DNA of 6,154 bases from an uncultured Caryophanales bacterium (GTDB taxonomy: Bacteria > Bacillota_I > Bacilli_A > RF39 > UBA660): positions 1-6,154 of the forward strand of contig CAMVMQ010000051.1 in the NCBI GenBank assembly GCA_947168625.1, read 5' to 3'. Positions 4,018 to 6,154 of this stretch are shown here, piece by piece. Made by a program: the position numbers and the translations under genes. The notes beneath the pieces are model-generated. The model ran no database searches. It had not been told where the DNA came from and saw only the letters and a program-made list of their open reading frames with translations. Each line of letters starts with the position of its first letter. Positions within the stretch are counted from its first letter, which is position 1.

Positions 4018-6003
4018 ATAAACAATCAAATTATGTTGTGCTCTAGTACAAGCAACATAGAATAAATATTTCTCATTTTCCGTATATTTATTATCTTCAT
4101 CAGTATAGACAATGACTGAATCAAACTCTAATCCTTTTGCAATATAAGATGGAACAATTACTAAGTCTCTCTTTAAATGACTAAAATTATCAATAAGCAT
4201 GATATCTATATCATTTTTTAGCATAGTATATAGTTTTTCTGCTTCTTCATCATCCTTAGTAATAATTGCAATACTCTTAGAAATACTCTTAAGATATGTT
4301 ATATCATCAATCAAATCTTCTTTCTTACAACCCTTTCGAAATAAGATGTCACTGGCATTTTCTCTTCTGATTGCACTGGAATGTTTAAGATTAAGAATCT
4401 GATTTGTATACTCAATAATCTTGTAGGTAGAACGATATGTCTTTGTTAATGTAATATATTTCGAATCATCAAAAATGCTCTTAAGTTCTTCCAGCGAGTT
4501 ATATTTATAATACGGATTAATCGTTTGGTTAGTATCTCCTAATATCGTATAATTAGCTGTTTTAAAAGTTTTCTTAATAATAAGGTACTGTAATTTATTA
4601 TAGTCCTGGGCTTCATCTATTACCACTTCCTTAATCACGTGATTAGTATTGAATCCTACTAAAATACTCTTAAGATAAAGAAATAAGCATGCGTCTTCAT
4701 AAAGAATATTATTTCCTCCAATTGAATAATCATAATTAGAATATTTACTCTTAAAAAAGCCATTATAAATACTCTTTAAATCAAGTTTAATATTTAGATT
4801 ATCATTTAATATTTTTGCAATACTTTTGGCATTGTTATCTTTTCCATCATAGTTTTTTTCTGCAATTTTTTTTGAAATCTCTTCTATTCTAGAAAATAGT
4901 GGAAAACGATCGTATTTCAGTTTAAGCATATTATTTAGTTCCTCAGTAGATACTTCAATAAAATTATCATATGATAGTGGTTTAACGAACTTAGTATTAT
5001 TTATAACATCATTTAAATAATTATCTAGATCATTAATTATTTCATCAGACTGCTTATATTTAATTAATTCATAATTAGCATTTTTATTTTTATAATATCT
5101 AGATATGAAATCAGTAAAGTTTTCAATATTCTTATATTCACTAATATTTTGACATAGCAAATCATAAAATGTCATACTATATGTATTATCTTCTCCTAGT
5201 TCTGGAAGAACATTAGAAATATATTCAGAAAATACTTTGTTGGGAGTAAATACAACTATATTACCAGAATTTAGATTAGGAATTCGATATAGCAAAAAAG
5301 CTATTCTATGGAGTGCAACACTGGTCTTGCCAGAGCCCGCTATTCCTTCTACTATTAAGTTCTTATCTTCAGTATTTCTAATTACTTTGTTTTGTTCTTC
5401 TTGAATCGTATTAACAATATTTTTCATCTTATCAGAAGATTCTTCTGCAAGTACTTCTTGAAGAAGGCTATCACTTATATTTAAGTTATTATCAAAGATA
5501 TTTTTAAGTTCACCATATTCAATTATATATTGTCTTTTTCTAGTAATTTCTCCTTCTATTCTACCACCAGGAGCCTCATAGCTAGCTTTTCCTGTTTCAT
5601 AGTCATAGAACATACTACATATTGGACTTCGCCAGTCATGAACGTAATATTCTAATTTATCTTCAACAGAGGTTATTCCAATATAAATATCATTTTCTTC
5701 ATCATCTTCTTTGAACCTAATCATACCAAAATATGGTTTATTTTGGATTCTAAATAATTTTTGTAAATAATTACCTCTATTTTGCATGATAGTAACTTGT
5801 AGGTCTGATTCGGCCATCATCGTTCTCATTTCACTAGGATCCATTTCGGTATGCGAATCCCAAATAAATTTTTTAAACTCAAGTACTTTCTCATCATCAT
5901 CATAAAGTTGTTGCCCTAAGGTAGATATTTTTTTTCTAATAACACTAATTGTCTTATTAAGATAATTCCTTTCCCTTTCAAATTCTTCTCTTTCAATTTT
6001 CAT
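4006..6003 (-). CDS. helD: HelD-type RNA polymerase recycling ATPase (UvrD/Rep superfamily 1)
   Basis: A 665-residue cytoplasmic ATPase of the HelD family (formerly helicase IV, YvgS in Bacillus subtilis). Known members bind RNA polymerase and free it from nucleic acid and stalled complexes. Residues 1-90 form the charged, probably coiled-coil arm that in studied homologues enters the polymerase secondary channel, with an acidic stretch YDDDEKV at 34-40. Family signatures follow: KPYFGMI (89-95), YIGI (107-110) and DWRSPICSMFYD (123-134). Superfamily 1 motifs: Q-motif region NTIQEEQNKVIR (198-209), Walker A GIAGSGKTS (220-228, Lys226), Walker B VIDEAQD (461-467), GDTNQT (489-494), TYRST (522-526), AKGLEFDSV (622-630) and YVACTRAQ (649-656, Arg654). 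All motifs look intact. At 665 residues it is shorter than the B. subtilis protein (about 770), mainly by inference in the insertions between Walker A and B. ATG 6003 has an AAGGAGGT site 9 nt upstream. Confidence 0.94.
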   Translation of the reverse strand: MKIEREEFERERNYLNKTISVIRKKISTLGQQLYDDDEKVLEFKKFIWDSHTEMDPSEMRTMMAESDLQVTIMQNRGNYLQKLFRIQNKPYFGMIRFKEDDEENDIYIGITSVEDKLEYYVHDWRSPICSMFYDYETGKASYEAPGGRIEGEITRKRQYIIEYGELKNIFDNNLNISDSLLQEVLAEESSDKMKNIVNTIQEEQNKVIRNTEDKNLIVEGIAGSGKTSVALHRIAFLLYRIPNLNSGNIVVFTPNKVFSEYISNVLPELGEDNTYSMTFYDLLCQNISEYKNIENFTDFISRYYKNKNANYELIKYKQSDEIINDLDNYLNDVINNTKFVKPLSYDNFIEVSTEELNNMLKLKYDRFPLFSRIEEISKKIAEKNYDGKDNNAKSIAKILNDNLNIKLDLKSIYNGFFKSKYSNYDYSIGGNNILYEDACLFLYLKSILVGFNTNHVIKEVVIDEAQDYNKLQYLIIKKTFKTANYTILGDTNQTINPYYKYNSLEELKSIFDDSKYITLTKTYRSTYKIIEYTNQILNLKHSSAIRRENASDILFRKGCKKEDLIDDITYLKSISKSIAIITKDDEEAEKLYTMLKNDIDIMLIDNFSHLKRDLVIVPSYIAKGLEFDSVIVYTDEDNKYTENEKYLFYVACTRAQHNLIVYNGK

Positions 6004-6012
6004 CTAACTCTT

Positions 6013-6020
6013 ACCTCCTT
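6013..6020 (-). promoter_or_regulatory. Strong ribosome binding site of helD
   Basis: AAGGAGGT is a full match to the anti-Shine-Dalgarno complement and ends 9 nt before ATG 6003, fixing the start of helD. It is the strongest ribosome site in the window. Confidence 0.85.
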
Positions 6021-6029
6021 ACACGAGAA

Positions 6030-6054
6030 AAAGACTACAATTATATGTAGCTTT
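6030..6054 (-). promoter_or_regulatory. Leader hairpin upstream of helD
   Basis: On the minus strand AAAG-CTACA (6054-6046), loop TATAAT (6045-6040) and TGTAG-T-CTTT (6039-6030) pair as 9 bp with one bulged U, and further pyrimidines (TTCTC) follow. An alternative pairing of six base pairs (GCTACA with TGTAGT) would leave CTTTTTCTC as a short U-rich tail resembling a weak attenuator. It is located between the promoter and the ribosome site in the roughly 90-nt leader. Function is uncertain; chance pairing in AT-rich DNA is possible. Confidence 0.35.
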
Positions 6055-6098
6055 AACTCTAGATGATTCAAATTAAACTAATCGCAAATGTCTATTAC

Positions 6099-6127
6099 AT
6101 TTTATAATAATTAATTGTCTTTGTCAA
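6099..6127 (-). promoter_or_regulatory. Sigma-A-type promoter of helD
   Basis: A consensus -35 box TTGACA (6122-6127), a 17-bp spacer and TAAAAT (6099-6104, five of six matches). Initiation near 6092 gives a leader of about 88 nt before ATG 6003. Nothing else recognisable lies between this promoter and the right edge; no gene was seen in 6004-6154. Confidence 0.82.
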
Positions 6128-6154
6128 TCACTTAACTAATTTTCTTTTGAAATA

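Noticed and set aside
4199..4402. A 67-codon open frame on the plus strand
   Set aside because: It lies opposite the conserved C-terminal part of helD, and its serine/isoleucine-rich hydrophobic content is the mirror of that AT-rich coding strand; no independent support.
4006..6003. A defence-type or UvrD/PcrA repair helicase instead of HelD
   Set aside because: The PYFGMI, YIGI and DWRSPI motifs and the charged N-terminal arm are specific to HelD, and no defence partner gene is adjacent.

Overview
This is an AT-rich window that reads like a low-GC Gram-positive (Bacillota) genome, probably an uncultured gut-type member of the Bacilli/Erysipelotrichales or a walled relative of the Mollicutes. 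The lineage is inferred from base composition, sigma-A-type promoters, strong AGGAGG-type ribosome sites and protein style; nothing here fixes it. Every tryptophan I read in the left-hand gene is TGG and one gene ends in TGA, so the standard bacterial code applies. Two peptidoglycan hydrolases imply a cell wall.

All four genes lie on the minus strand. In order of transcription they are: (1) helD, a complete UvrD-like RNA polymerase recycling ATPase (6003-4006), with a strong promoter, a roughly 90-nt leader and a terminator that overlaps its own stop codon; (2) a membrane-anchored NlpC/P60 peptidase (about 3887-3144); (3) a membrane-anchored glucosaminidase-like (GH73-type) wall hydrolase (3076-2459) followed by a clear intrinsic terminator; (4) a very large prepilin-like surface protein that starts at 2371 and is still open at base 1. 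The fourth gene covers more than a third of the window. It lacks a stop codon only because it runs off the left edge. Its open frame of 790 codons was read by hand and shows no interruption.

The layout looks like separate transcription units rather than one operon. I can place a promoter with an exact 17-bp spacer before each gene: three are strong, and the one before the prepilin gene is weaker. Regulatory signals are tightly packed. The -35 box of the glucosaminidase gene contains the stop codon of the NlpC/P60 gene, the helD terminator stem contains the end of helD, and the candidate -35 box of the prepilin gene lies in the terminator stem of the gene before it.

The three genes at 3887-1 form an envelope neighbourhood: two wall-cutting enzymes with the same plan (short N-terminal membrane anchor, acidic linker, C-terminal catalytic domain), then a modular surface protein. 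That protein has a class III (type IV pilin) signal, two Listeria-Bacteroides (InlB B-type) repeats and a series of Ig-like repeats, the last two of which are nearly identical 294-bp tandem units. Closely spaced cysteine pairs recur through it, and the glucosaminidase also has four cysteines, which suggests disulfide-stabilised exported proteins. helD is probably an unrelated housekeeping neighbour.
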